The notes: generated from the letters alone by a model not told the origin. A stretch of DNA of 64,000 nt from Cichorium intybus (GCA_023525715.1 CM042010.1:68722894-68786893), one strand, 5' to 3'. Counted from the stretch's first letter, positions 27,883 to 39,212 are shown. Program-made: numbers and translations.

Positions 27883-30705
27883 ATGTCTTCTGTTAATTAC
27901 TCCAACATGAATTCAGTTTCTATTGCTAACAGTTTAGGATCTGGTTCACGGGCACCCATACTTATTCCCGAAGAGTATAATTCGTGGGTTGGCCGTATGA
28001 ATCTTCATCTTAACTCCATAAGTGAAAATGTTTGGAAATGTGTAGAAGGAACATATATTGCTTCAGAGGATTTGTCTACCCTTGCTACAACTCAAGTAAC
28101 TCGTGTTGAAACCGAGAAAAGGTTGAATCTCCAAGCCAAAAAGGAGCTTGTGTCCGGAATTCCCCACAGTATTTTAAGTCAAATGGATGACATAATACTG
28201 TTGACTGCGAATCAAATTTGGGAAAACTTAAAAAACCGTTTTTGTGGAAATCAAAGAATTATTGGAAATAAAAGAACATCTGTTTTAAATGAATTCGATA
28301 ATTTCAAGATGCTTTCATCAGAAACCATCCATGATGCACATGATAGGTTCAATTTTATCATGGTAAAATTGAATAACTTGGGCATCAAAAAGACACAGCA
28401 CGAGATCAATCTCAAATTTCTAAACAATCTTTACGAAAGCTGGAAGATGGTTAAACTCATCATTCAGGGAAATCCTGCCATTCATACGGAAACTCTATAC
28501 AATTTGTACGGAGAACTTCAATCGTATGAATCCTCGATTGACCCACCAACCTCTACAGCTTTTGGAGGACCACTTGCTCTCGTTTCCACATCAAACCAAA
28601 ACCAAACACTTTTTCATGAACAAAACCCCAATCATTTTAATCAAACATCTTTTCAAAATCAATCATTTTTGAACAATTCTTTTGATCAAACTGATTTAAA
28701 TGATGAAGCAGACTACCAACAATTGTGTGCTTTGGTTGCAAATACAAATCTCCAAAGATTTATTCCAAATCTCGGTCAATCGAATTTTAAACCAAATTTT
28801 CAAAACCGACCACAATTTGGACAAAATAATTCTGGATTTCAACCAAGACCACAATTTGGTCAAAACAACCAAGGTTTTCAACCAAGACCTTATTTTGGAC
28901 AAAATTCGCAAAGACCCTCTTTCCAAAATAACTCAAACCAGGGATTTCAAAACAATCCCAACTCAAATCATCAAAACAATAACCAAAACAACGATCTTCA
29001 AAACCAAAACCGGGGATTCCAAAATCAAGGATACAATAATCAAAATAATGGTTTTTCAAACAACCAAAATTTTGGATTCCAACAAAACTCCTCCCAATCT
29101 TCCCAACAAATCCAAACTCAAGCACCGGAACGACTTCCAATCAAAAGTCAAAAGGAAGAAAGTGATGAAGAAGTGATTATCTGTCACAATTGCAAAGGAA
29201 CTAATCACTACGCAAGAGAGTGCCGAGCCAAAAACAAGACAAAAATCAAAGACTCGGCATACTACGCTCAAAAAGCCGATGAGTTAAAGAAAAAGGAAAA
29301 CCAAGAAAACCAAAGAGCTTTGATGGCAATCCACGAACCAAATGTGGAATACTGGCCAACCTCTGAAGACGAAGCCGACAATGAACCGACACAATCCAAC
29401 TTCTGCTTCGTAGTTGGTACAACTTCAAGAGCTCCAAATGTCATAGAACAGGTATGGTCTATGATCTCTGAACTCAGTTTTTCTAAAATACTTTTTGAGT
29501 CCCATATATCCAAAATTGAGAAAAGTTTAGAAGCTGATCTCAAGAAATACCATGACACAGTGGTTAATTCTGAAATCTTCAAATGTGAGTTACAAACCCT
29601 ACAACTCAAATTTGCAGAATTAACCAGAACAAGGACCAAATTGGAAAGAGACGTTGAAAGAAAATCAGAAGATTACAATCATGTATTTGAACAATTAAAT
29701 CAATCTCTAATTCAGAAAAGGGAATTGGAATTAAAAAATCAATCAGTCATTTCTTCTGAAACAAAAGAAGTTTTAGAAATGGAAATCATTCAGTTGACAC
29801 AAAACTTTCAAGAGTCAACTGAAAAACACAAAATCTTAAATGAAAAACTGACTGATTCTTTAAACCAAATCACTTTTCTTGAATCTGAAAACAAAAGATT
29901 GATACAGAATGTGGAATCTATCAAAATTGCCAGAAAACTCAGTGATGATATATTCACCAAGGCAAACACCTTGGGTACTGGAAAATTTGATACGAGTTAC
30001 AGACCAGGAATTGGTAGAGAAACCTTTGAAAAAGAACTAGAAAATCAAGAAAACATGATAATTTGTGAAAACTCTGAATCAACTCTACCAGATCTTTTCA
30101 CATATGTTAATGAGGAAGATTCAGATGACGAAACAGTTATCAACTGTAGCCCAGATGATACTGATTTCAATGTTTCCAAATCAAACTCTGCTAGTTCTTC
30201 AAATCAACAAATCAAAAATACCAATAAAGCAATCAAAACCCCACTTAACAAACCAAAAGTTTTTGAAAACAAACAAAAGAAACCTCTTCAACCTAAAGTC
30301 ATATCTCAAAAACAAGTTTCCAAACCAAAATATTTTCAAAAACATTATGAAAACCGCTTTCTTGATATCACCTTTAACCGTTCAAATAACTTTCAAAAAC
30401 ATTCAAATCAGAAAGTTCTAAACAATCATAATCAAAAACTTTTTCAAAACCGCCCGTCTCATCCTACACATGAAAAACACTTTTCAAACGCATCTTCACA
30501 TCTAGGATATTCATCACCAAATCACAGATTTTATCAACCCACTGGTTTTCAAAAACAAATATCATTTTGGGAAAACTTGATAAATCAAATAAAAACTCAA
30601 CCATTCTATCCCAATAAACCAAAGTCATTGAACAACAAACCCAAAATAGCAAAAGCTAACAAACCAGGACCCATTCAGATTTGGGTACCTAAAATTTCTG
30701 TCTAA
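27883..30705 (+). CDS. gag: Copia Gag, long form (C2)
   Basis: A 940-residue open frame whose ATG follows the primer-binding site by about 150 bp. Domains: residues about 20-220 resemble the plant copia Gag (UBN2/DUF4219 type) capsid region; about 285-420 are Asn/Gln/Phe/Gly-rich with repeated FQPRPQFGQNN-like units; a CX2CX4HX4C zinc knuckle at 434-447 (CHNC...H...C) for RNA binding; about 535-690 strongly predicted coiled coil by heptad-like pattern; an acidic segment; then a basic Lys/Gln/Phe-rich tail ending GPIQIWVPK. Gag should form the particle that packages element RNA. It is much longer than most copia Gags. The stop TAA at 30703 is followed in the same frame by protease. The lineage may be SIRE/Maximus; this is not certain. 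It is the only intact retroelement protein frame of this size here. Confidence 0.9.
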   Translation: MSSVNYSNMNSVSIANSLGSGSRAPILIPEEYNSWVGRMNLHLNSISENVWKCVEGTYIASEDLSTLATTQVTRVETEKRLNLQAKKELVSGIPHSILSQMDDIILLTANQIWENLKNRFCGNQRIIGNKRTSVLNEFDNFKMLSSETIHDAHDRFNFIMVKLNNLGIKKTQHEINLKFLNNLYESWKMVKLIIQGNPAIHTETLYNLYGELQSYESSIDPPTSTAFGGPLALVSTSNQNQTLFHEQNPNHFNQTSFQNQSFLNNSFDQTDLNDEADYQQLCALVANTNLQRFIPNLGQSNFKPNFQNRPQFGQNNSGFQPRPQFGQNNQGFQPRPYFGQNSQRPSFQNNSNQGFQNNPNSNHQNNNQNNDLQNQNRGFQNQGYNNQNNGFSNNQNFGFQQNSSQSSQQIQTQAPERLPIKSQKEESDEEVIICHNCKGTNHYARECRAKNKTKIKDSAYYAQKADELKKKENQENQRALMAIHEPNVEYWPTSEDEADNEPTQSNFCFVVGTTSRAPNVIEQVWSMISELSFSKILFESHISKIEKSLEADLKKYHDTVVNSEIFKCELQTLQLKFAELTRTRTKLERDVERKSEDYNHVFEQLNQSLIQKRELELKNQSVISSETKEVLEMEIIQLTQNFQESTEKHKILNEKLTDSLNQITFLESENKRLIQNVESIKIARKLSDDIFTKANTLGTGKFDTSYRPGIGRETFEKELENQENMIICENSESTLPDLFTYVNEEDSDDETVINCSPDDTDFNVSKSNSASSSNQQIKNTNKAIKTPLNKPKVFENKQKKPLQPKVISQKQVSKPKYFQKHYENRFLDITFNRSNNFQKHSNQKVLNNHNQKLFQNRPSHPTHEKHFSNASSHLGYSSPNHRFYQPTGFQKQISFWENLINQIKTQPFYPNKPKSLNNKPKIAKANKPGPIQIWVPKISV

Positions 30706-30711
30706 TTGCAG
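29452..30711 (+). other. Candidate in-frame intron across Gag end and stop codon
   Basis: Donor-like CAG/GTATGG at 29451/29452 and acceptor-like TTTCTGTCTAATTGCAG/G at 30711/30712, with a CTAAT branch-like motif. Removal of 1260 nt (a multiple of 3) would join codon 523 of Gag to the pol frame in phase and delete the coiled-coil region together with the stop. Both sites persist in C1 (3480/3481 and 4778/4779). Unproven; stop-codon readthrough is the main alternative. Confidence 0.4.
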
Positions 30712-31506
30712 GGATCTAATGCTGGAGAACCCAAGGATGATACATGGTACATTGATAGTGGCTGCTCCAAGCATATGACAGGAAACAGAAACTACCTTCG
30801 TGACTTCAGACCCACCCAAACCAATCAAGACGTTACCTTTGGCAACAACATGACGGCGAAAATCAAAGGTTATGGAAACATAACTAATGGTAACTTCACC
30901 ATAAAGAAAGTTGCTTATGTTGATGACCTGAAACACAACCTCATCAGTGTTTCTCAACTCTGCGATAACGATCTTGATGTCCTATTTACCAAACAAAGAA
31001 GCTTGATCATGGACGCCAACTCCAAAGAAATCATTGTTGATTCACACCGTGCCGGAAATATGTATCCACTAGACATGGATCTTATTTATGGTAAACCCGA
31101 TATTTGTCTGCTATCCAAAGCCCCAGCAGATATTAGTTGGTTATGGCACCGCCGCCTTTCCCATCTAAATTTCGGGTACATCAACAAATTGATCGGCGAT
31201 GATCTAGTTCGAGGACTGCCACTTCTGAAGCTCGACAATGAAACTCTTTGTGCCGCTTGTGAAAAAGGAAAACTTTCCAAATCCTCTCACAAAAGCATTA
31301 CAGAATCTAGTGTATCCGAACCACTAGAATTGCTGCACATAGACCTCTGTGGCCCCGCCAAAATCCAAACAATACAAGGGAAGAAGTATGTCCTTGTCAT
31401 AGTTGATGGCTTCTCTCGATTTACATGGGTCTTTTTCTTAAGACTAAAATCAGAAGCACCAGAAGAGATGATCAACTTTATAAAACAGTTCGAACTAAAG
31501 CTCAAA
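30706..31506 (+). pseudogene. Copia protease and integrase N-terminal half (C2)
   Basis: Open frame directly after and in frame with the Gag stop; there is no ATG at its start (first codon TTG). It shows the aspartic protease motif WYIDSGCSKHMTG (DSG at 30754-30762), the pre-integrase zinc domain with HRRLSH and CAAC (H-X4-H and C-X2-C), and the beginning of the integrase core with HIDLCGP (first catalytic Asp) and VDGFSRFTW. It breaks off at about 31505, where LTR sequence begins at a short shared ACGACCCGACC-like stretch. The second catalytic Asp region falls in the gap between this fragment and the one at 24107. Confidence 0.9.
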
Positions 31507-32277
31507 CGACCCGACCGGCGGTTTTAGCCTCAAAATCTTTCATTTTCAATCCCTGAACTTCCGAAAACCTTCAAAAACAACCCAAAACCCTTTAAAATTC
31601 ATATATAAACCATTTCAACACCATTTCTTTCATTTTCACCACAAAAAATTCACCAAATCCTCTCCAACTTCCACCATCTTATTTCCAACTTCCAAACACT
31701 CTCCAAAACACCAAGAACACACACCAAAAACACCAAGAACACCAAGAAAAACACCAAGAACACCAAGAAAAACACCAAGAACACCAAGATCAACACCAAG
31801 AACACCAAGATCAACAAGATCATCAAACAAGAACAAATAGAGACAAAGTCTACTAGAAATCCAGTCCAACCCTAAGCCAGTTCAGTCAATTTATTTGACG
31901 AACCTACTTGATAGACCAGTCGTTACATAGTCCTGTTGTAACCCAGTTCAGTCAATCTATTGACGAACCTACTTGATATATATATATATATTTATATAAT
32001 TATAGTCATTTACATTATTTATCGTTTTATGTCTTTTAATTATAGTCATTTATATTATTTATCGCTTTAAGTCATTTAATTACTGCAATTTATATTATTT
32101 ATATATCTTTCACACAGTAAACGGTGCAAACCTTTATTTGTGGCGATCAGATTATATATTTTTAATCTGCAACTCTTATTATTTATTCCGCATTTATCTT
32201 TAATATATATATATATTTGTCACACAATAAACGGTGCAAACCTTTATTTGTGGTGATCATATTTTATATTTTCAACA
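31505..32277 (+). repeat. C2 right LTR, 5'-truncated
   Basis: Matches 26972-27722 of the central LTR and ends TTTTCAACA before the duplicated CCCCA. About the first 570 bp (most of U3) are missing, joined directly to integrase. Confidence 0.9.
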
Positions 32278-32430
32278 CCCCAAAAACACATTTTCATTAC
32301 TTAGAAGTCATTTGGATGTCAAATGACCATTTTGCCCTTTTTACCAATTTTTTACTGTTACGCCCTTGTTCAACCCAACTTTTATATATTTTTATTTTAT
32401 GACTTTTACCAAAATTTTCAGGTTCTTACA
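32278..32430 (-). mobile_element. Ga LTR, right part after C2
   Basis: Starts with the duplicated CCCCA and completes the LTR broken at 23820, ending GGTTCTTACA. Confidence 0.88.
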
Positions 32431-35400
32431 CTCTTCCCTCCTTAAGAGGATTCCGTCCCCGGAATCTTTTCGTATTTTCATAGTATGATTACCTTTCCTT
32501 TACTTATACTTTTTATCTTTGAGGGAATAACTTTTTATTTCCTCAACTTGTTAATTACTTATTTCATGTCCAAAATTTTCCAAATAAATTTTCTGGAATT
32601 TATGGTTTTAGAAGTTTTCCCACTTCTAAATTTTTTTCTTATAATCAATATATTCTTATATATAAATATCTCTTCAAAACTTTACATCTTCCCAAATAAC
32701 CAAAATATCTTTTTGGTCATTTTACTCTCTTTTCATTATAATACTCCAAATACTTATAACTTATACTTTTCTTTTATTAAATAACCAAAATACCCTTCGG
32801 TCATTTTATCTGTTTTCTTAACTTTTGAGTCATTCAATCATACTTCATCCTCTATATTCTAGTTATATTTCTTCTTACTTCATTTCATTTTTATACAAAA
32901 TCTCTTAGTAAAACTTACTTTACATTATAGTTTCATACTTCCATACTTTTATCGAAGTAGCAGTCTACTATATAATTCTCCGCATATCTTTATTAAAATC
33001 TTTGAGATTATACTCATCACATTCTTTACTGAAAAAATTTCCACATACTATTAAATATAATTATATATAATCGATATTTATACAGAATTCACAAAATCTT
33101 TTCTTTGTAAAATTTTGTCCCTTAATGGACATTTTTACTTTAACAAATTTGTTTTACAACGCTTTCTCCTTCTTTCCATTCTTTACTTATAATATTATTC
33201 ATTTATTTTCACTCTTCTCTTTTTCCTCAATCCTCTACTCGTTCATTATTGCATAGATGTTTTATTTCTATTTCTTTTTCTCAGAAGCTTTACAACTTGT
33301 TATCTTTACATAGTCATTCTTTAAATCTTTTAAACTTCAATTTATTCTTCTTTACTTCTACTACAACTCTCGCCTTATTACTATTCATAAGGAATACTTT
33401 TTCCTCTTTTCGTTACACTTTACATTCTCATTTTTATGTTTGGGACAGGATCTGTCAAAACAGTGTACCTTTCACGAAAATCTGTATATCTTGTTCCAGA
33501 AAAATCGAAACAACATATATATATATATATATATATTTTAGTTTAGAAACTACACATCATTAGCTTTCTTTCTATGTATACCACACAATGTTTGACCTTG
33601 TAGATTTGTACAGTTTTACTATTGAAGTTGACCTATTATTTCTGTCAACTTCTTTATTTTCTTGTCTTAACACTTATATTATGAAATTATATACTTCTTT
33701 CCACTCTCTACTAGTTTTCATACATTCACAATAAATTATCATCTTTTCTACCTCGTAGTTTACTTGTATTACTTTCTATAATTACATACCCCGTACCATT
33801 CAATACATTTATTACTTTCACATCTTAACTTTTATTAATAACTTAATTGTTACTTTCCTTCTTAGTTCATAATTTATGAAATTTCATTTTCATATACTTC
33901 TTACTCATCTTATGTACATTATATATATATATTACCTTCATTCATACTTGTTTTATATCACTCTTACCTTCACATTTCCACATATTAGCAACTAGTTTTT
34001 TCTTTCATCCTCCTTTATTATTTAGGAGATTTCGGTCTCATTTGCTCTTTATACTTACTTTTATAATCATGCCTTTTTCGTTCTTCAATTTCCTTACAAC
34101 ACTTCTATAATTTTACTTTTCATTCTTTTTGGGTATCCCGCGTACCATTCTCATCTTAATACTTTATATTTTAATACTTTCTCATAATTGTTATTTCTCA
34201 CACTAGTGCTTAATTTAGCACTTTATCCCTTACTTATTCTTTCTCTACCGGTATTATAATTGCTTACTATGATTAATTCGAATTTCCAAACAACTTATAA
34301 AATCTCATACTTATTATACTTTTCATAATATTATCATCTTGTGGTGTAATTACGTTTCACAAATCATATTTATTGACTTCTTGATTACAAATATCAATTC
34401 TCAAACTCTTGTCCCACTCTTGACCTTTACAAGTAAATTTTTTTTTTTACCTTGTGATTACTACTTAGCACCCCGACTTTACCACGTCGATTCTTTGATG
34501 TTTCTAGTTTATTACATATAGTATTACATAATTCCAAACTCAATGTCAATATACTTCAAATGATTTTATGGGCATATTCTAAGTTTGACTCTGATAAAAG
34601 TCAAGGCTGTCAAGAATTCTATTTCCAACTTTCTATGCTTTCAGTCTTATTATGATTCTAACTTGTCAATGATATACAACTCCTTGTCTTAACATCTTCG
34701 TATCACATATTTATAAGTTTTAATTGTATAATGTACACGTATACATATACTTGATTTTCTTTTGTTTTAAAAGCCCAAATTAAGTACCTCATCCCTTCTT
34801 GTCCCATATCAATTACTTGACTCAATGCTCAATTTACCAATATTACTCGTTAATAAGTTTTCATCATTTCGATCTTTTTACTACCATGCATTTAAATATT
34901 TTCAATCAAATGTTCAATTTCTTAATTTCATCTTGTGTCCTTTTTTTTTTTACATTAAAACTTTATCTCACTCTTATACTTCACATTTTATAGTATTCTA
35001 ATTAAGGTACCTATTCCATAATCATCCGTATACTTTTATATATGTCCCGTAACTTACTTATTCTTTTATATTTATGCAAATATATACATATACACTCTTT
35101 CTTATGTTTCATCATTACTAACCATGTATTGGCCATTTTTCACAAGCTTCGGATACTTTTGCTAATTATATTCATTCATATACGGAAAGGGTAACTTCTT
35201 GTCTGTTTATTATCGTTCTTATTCTTTCTCTGATTCTTTTTCTGATGCTTATCAAGATATTTAATTTTTATTTGTTTCCTCATATTATTTCAGTCGCCAT
35301 TCACACATTCTTTCAGTTACCCTTTTACCATTGACATTTCTGCTTATATTTATTTTATATAATTATCAAATCTGATCCCAACGACCATTTTTCTCATTAC

Positions 35401-36505
35401 CATTTTCTTTAATAGCTTTCTTTATATTTCCCCTCATTATCTTCAACGTTTACTTTATCTTTAATTTCTTGCCTAACATTTGATTAGGCATTCTACCTCC
35501 ATTTCTCAATTCATGTTCTTATAATCGTATTACGATAATACAAAATACTCTCATCCTTTATTAGTTTTCCATTTTTTTTCCTTCCCATTCATATAGCTTA
35601 CTTTGTTATATTTACTCATTATAGCATTGTACTTATAACTTAGTTATTTGTTCCAACCATTAGATGCATTTACTTATCACTTTTACTTCAGGTTTGGAAG
35701 TCACGACTTCTCATTTCTAAATTTTCATTTCTGTCTTTGCTTCCTTGTCTAGTACTTAATTAAGTATTTTACTTTTATTTCATAACAACATGTTTGATTA
35801 CAGCTCTTAGTGATCATACTTTAATTCCCTGGTTGTCCCTGGGAGACTCTTCATATTACTTTTCAGTTTTTATTCTTTACCCCTTTCATACAGTCCTTAG
35901 GTTTGTCTATAATAATTTTTTTTTTATATATGTATCTATATTCTTCTCCCCAATCTATACTTTGATCACTACTGCGACACTACTTTTACCCTTATTCCAT
36001 AATTATAATTCATTTCCGTTAGACAACGGAATTTTCAGTTATACACTTTCCTTTATATTTGTACCATATACCCCCTTTTCTCCCCATTCAAAATTCTCGA
36101 TATATTTATATCTTCTGGTTATGTCCCTTTTACTGTTTTCTTTTATATTATCGCATGTTCCGTTACATATACTTTACATTATTTTTCATATGGTATGTTG
36201 GTCATCACAACCACATATTTGGATTTTTACCTTATTATCCTTCACACACTTATTTTCTTAATTTTCAATTCTCTTCGTTCATACTTTATAATGATTCACA
36301 TATAGTGTATGGGTTTTTCCCCCACTTCATAACTTATACTAATTATTTCATCTTTAATACTTTTCAAATATTACTTTAGTATTTTTAGGCATACTGGATT
36401 TTATTGTACAGGTACTATAAACCTATGCCCCTACACCTCCTCCACTCATCCCTTATAGTTTCACATGATTCCTGTGTGGTTCCACCAAACTCAAATATAT
36501 ATCCT

Positions 36506-36543
36506 GTGATTATGATAGTACGGGCCCATAATATTATAACCAC
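36506..36543 (-). promoter_or_regulatory. Leader hairpin with GGGCCC loop (N2)
   Basis: On the minus strand GTGGTTAT pairs with ATAATCAC (one G-U) and an inner AT stem carries a loop containing GGGCCC (36522-36527), about 170 nt after the primer-binding site. Same position and fold as 41136-41174 in Gb2. Confidence 0.65.
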
Positions 36544-36710
36544 CTATACATATTTGCTTCCAGCTTTACCACCAGGACTCATGTTCCACTGTTTTAGGTT
36601 TACTCCCACTACTCCTTACTTACGACCGCATGGTTAAGTATGTACCCTACTTAACTCCTACACAGTTTAAGTCTAGGTTCAAGTATTGACACCTAGTTCA
36701 CTTAAACTAC

Positions 36711-36723
36711 GGCTCTGATACCA
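36711..36723 (-). promoter_or_regulatory. N2 primer-binding site
   Basis: GGCTCTGATACCA, complement of TGGTATCAGAGCC, 4 bp from the LTR start at 36728. Confidence 0.92.
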
Positions 36724-36727
36724 AATT

Positions 36728-36840
36728 TGTAACACCCCGTCCCATAAACAACATTTTAATAAAACAATTTACGTGTTAAATTTTCCATAAAAAAATTTTC
36801 AGTTTCAATACGGGGTGTCACAAGCTCAATACATTACCAT
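36728..36840 (-). mobile_element. Ga LTR stub, reverse (5' LTR of N2)
   Basis: Only the first 113 bp of the reverse LTR (TGTAACACCCCG to ATTACCATA) remain before the sequence switches to a forward Ga LTR. Confidence 0.8.
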
Positions 36841-39212
36841 AAAATTTTGGTAAAAGTCATAAAATAAAAATATATAAAAGTTGGGTTGAACAAGGGTGTA
36901 ACAGTAAAAAAATTGGTAAAAAGGGCAAAATGGTCATTTGACATCCAAATGACTTCTAAGTAATGAAAATGTGATTTTGGGGTTAATATGTAATGAAATA
37001 AACTTAAAAAGAAGAATTTTGGTTTTTGGGACAGTTTTGCAAAAAAATGGAACCAAAGGGGCCAAAGTGCCATTTCTTGAAACTAATGGGCAAATTAGTC
37101 TTTTGCCATGTTTTGGACTTTGATATAAAGTATTTTAGTGTTTGGGGTAAAATGAAAGAAAATAAACTTATAATGTCATGAAAATGTGTTTTTAAGTCAC
37201 TTTGGGAAGAAAAGGAACTTAAGGGGTTAGTTTGGCATTTGGACAAAGTTAGGTGGTATAAATAGGAGAAATATCTTCTCCCATAAGATGGAACACGGGA
37301 AATCAGTTCCAGAGGGATCCAGAGAGAGAGGTCGAGAGAATTCTATGAGGAGAAGCAATGGATGTAACAATTAGTCATTTAGTTCAAGATTTCCAAGCCA
37401 AATCAAGGTAAGAACACTTGTTCTTGACTTTTAGCACACGAATTCTTCACGGGGTAATTTGGAAACTAAAAGTTCAGTTGCAATCCAAGATGTTTTATGA
37501 GTCTTTTCATCTAAACAAGCTTGAATTATCAAGCAATTCTATTTAAATCAAAAGATATGGTTAAATTGGGGAAAACATGATTTTGGCCAAGAACCCTAGT
37601 TCACGGGTCCTTGTGATCAAAGATGATTTTAATGACTAAAGAGAGTTTAATATGTTAGAATAGATGTGAGGAATCAGTTTTGATAATTAATTTGAAGAAA
37701 TTTCAGTTTTTGGACCAAAAATGTCAAAAACGGGATTTCTATGAATTTGAATGGAATCAGTGATTCCATGGTTTAAAAACATGTTGGAATGGTGGGTTTT
37801 AGTCATGGGATAAGTCTAAAATGATTAAGTAAGTTATAAAGAACTTAATAGATGAAAACAGTGAGCTGCAGCACAAAAATCGGGCAAAATCTCGCACCTG
37901 CAGCACAGACACGAGTCGTGCCCTTTTTGCACTACCATTGGCACGAGTCGTGCCACCTGTAGAAGCCAAAAATGGCATTCTACAATGAGCACGAGTCGTG
38001 CTCTTTCATGCACAAAATGTGCACGAGTCGTGCTCCAAGTCAGGGGCAAAATGAAATTGCAATTTGATGCTAGGCCTATTCATTTGATGTCCAATTGATA
38101 CCATAAGGTTAATATGATATAAAAACATGAAAAATAATGTTAATTTGAGTGTATGACTTTCCAAGGGTATAATGGGCAATAATATACCATGTAAATGATA
38201 AATGAAAGTAGCAAAGAAGAGGATAAGTGAAATAATGAATGTCACAACCATATTGTGATATGAGCCTAGTAAGATCTGAAATTCAGTGGTCTATACATAC
38301 TATTAAAGCATAACATGTTATTAATAAAATGTGAATAAACTCCTTAGGTACTTAAGGAGTAAAAGATCATGAATAGGAGGGGCGGGGAAAAAGGATGGTT
38401 CTAGTTAGACCTCTCTAACTAGTCAAGGTGAGTAATGTGTGGATTTTCGAGTACATAGCAAATGGAGTTTTATATAAAAGAATGAATTTTATGAAAAATG
38501 ATTTGTGGGTCAAAATGGTTTTATGAAAGTTAATGTGGTTAATGAGAAAGGAAATGGTTCTGCGGAACTAAAATGTTTTGTTAAACTGGAAATGGTTTTT
38601 GTGAAATAGTAAGTATAATGTATACAAAGGATAAATGAGAAAGACAGAGAACTAATAATGTGATTGGGCCCTATTGATGAGTTGAGAAGTATCCGGATAA
38701 AGACCACAGCCTGCTGCGGTAGGGGTGGCAAAAAGACACTACTGGGATGGTACCTCCCGTCGCGAAGTAGTTGTCTTACCTTGATAGATGAATCCGTTTC
38801 ATGCTATTGGGGAAGTAGTTATACGGGTGCGTCTCGTATAAAACCTACGGGTGCGCTCGTAGGAATGTGTTCTCAAATGAAAAGGAATACCTATGGGTGA
38901 GCTCATAGGAAATTAAATAAGATGAAAATTTGGAATGATTAAAATATGAGAAATTATTTTGGGTCTAAAACCCGTATTACTCACGAGACGTATGTCTTAC
39001 GTATTATTTTTTTAAAAATGCTATGTAGTCAGGTAACAATGGAAAGGGTAGATGATGCGTTAAAGGAACATAAGTCCTAGATCGATCAGAGTATGTACCT
39101 ACTTCCTTAAATTATGGTAATGTATTGAGCTTGTGACACCCCGTATTGTAACTGAAAATTTTTTTATGGAAAATTTAACACGTAAATTGTTTTATTAAAA
39201 TGTTGTTTATGG
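36841..39212 (+). mobile_element. Ga LTR, forward, nearly complete
   Basis: Begins AAATTTTGGTAAAAG (about 12 bp short of the TGTAAGAACC tip) and ends at TGTTTATGG, 14 bp short of GGGGTGTTACA. TATA box at 37257, strong donor-like AAG/GTAAGA at 37407/37408, palindrome cluster at about 37909-38034, hairpin domain 38449-39030, where one closing-stem base is changed (TGCTATGTAGTC). Confidence 0.85.
37257..37265 (+). promoter_or_regulatory. LTR TATA box (Ga)
   Basis: TATAAATAG, a near-ideal plant TATA box, about 150 bp upstream of a conserved donor-like GTAAGA. Confidence 0.7.

Larger units (their letters stand above)
23821..32277 (+). mobile_element. Rearranged copia complex C2
   Basis: 8457 bp flanked by a perfect 5-bp duplication CCCCA (23816-23820 and 32278-32282). 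Both outer ends are the same LTR terminus (U5 end) in opposite directions. Order: inverted LTR tip (23821-23967), LTR leader piece (to 24106), integrase C-terminal half, 3' interior, complete LTR (26403-27722), gag, protease and integrase N-terminal half, truncated LTR (31505-32277). The two integrase halves are in swapped order around a single LTR, as if a one-LTR circle had been opened inside integrase. Reverse transcriptase and RNase H are absent. The duplication shows the complex entered as one unit or was rearranged between fixed ends. Confidence 0.88.
32431..36727 (-). mobile_element. Non-coding interior N2 of a LARD-like Ga element
   Basis: A complete interior of about 4.3 kb: complement of a polypurine tract (CTCTTCCCTCCTTAAGAGG, 32431-32449) at the left, complement of the primer-binding site at the right. 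Apart from the pol-like tail next to the tract there is no gag, protease, polymerase or integrase motif on either strand. The plus strand is T/C-rich throughout. N3 shares most of its length at very high similarity, so the non-coding interior has been copied as such. The last roughly 300 bp before the primer-binding site resemble the leader of the Gb2 gag-pol element. Confidence 0.85.

Noticed and set aside
28696..29639. Minus-strand frames opposite the copia gag
   Set aside because: Shadows of the real plus-strand Gag; no independent support.
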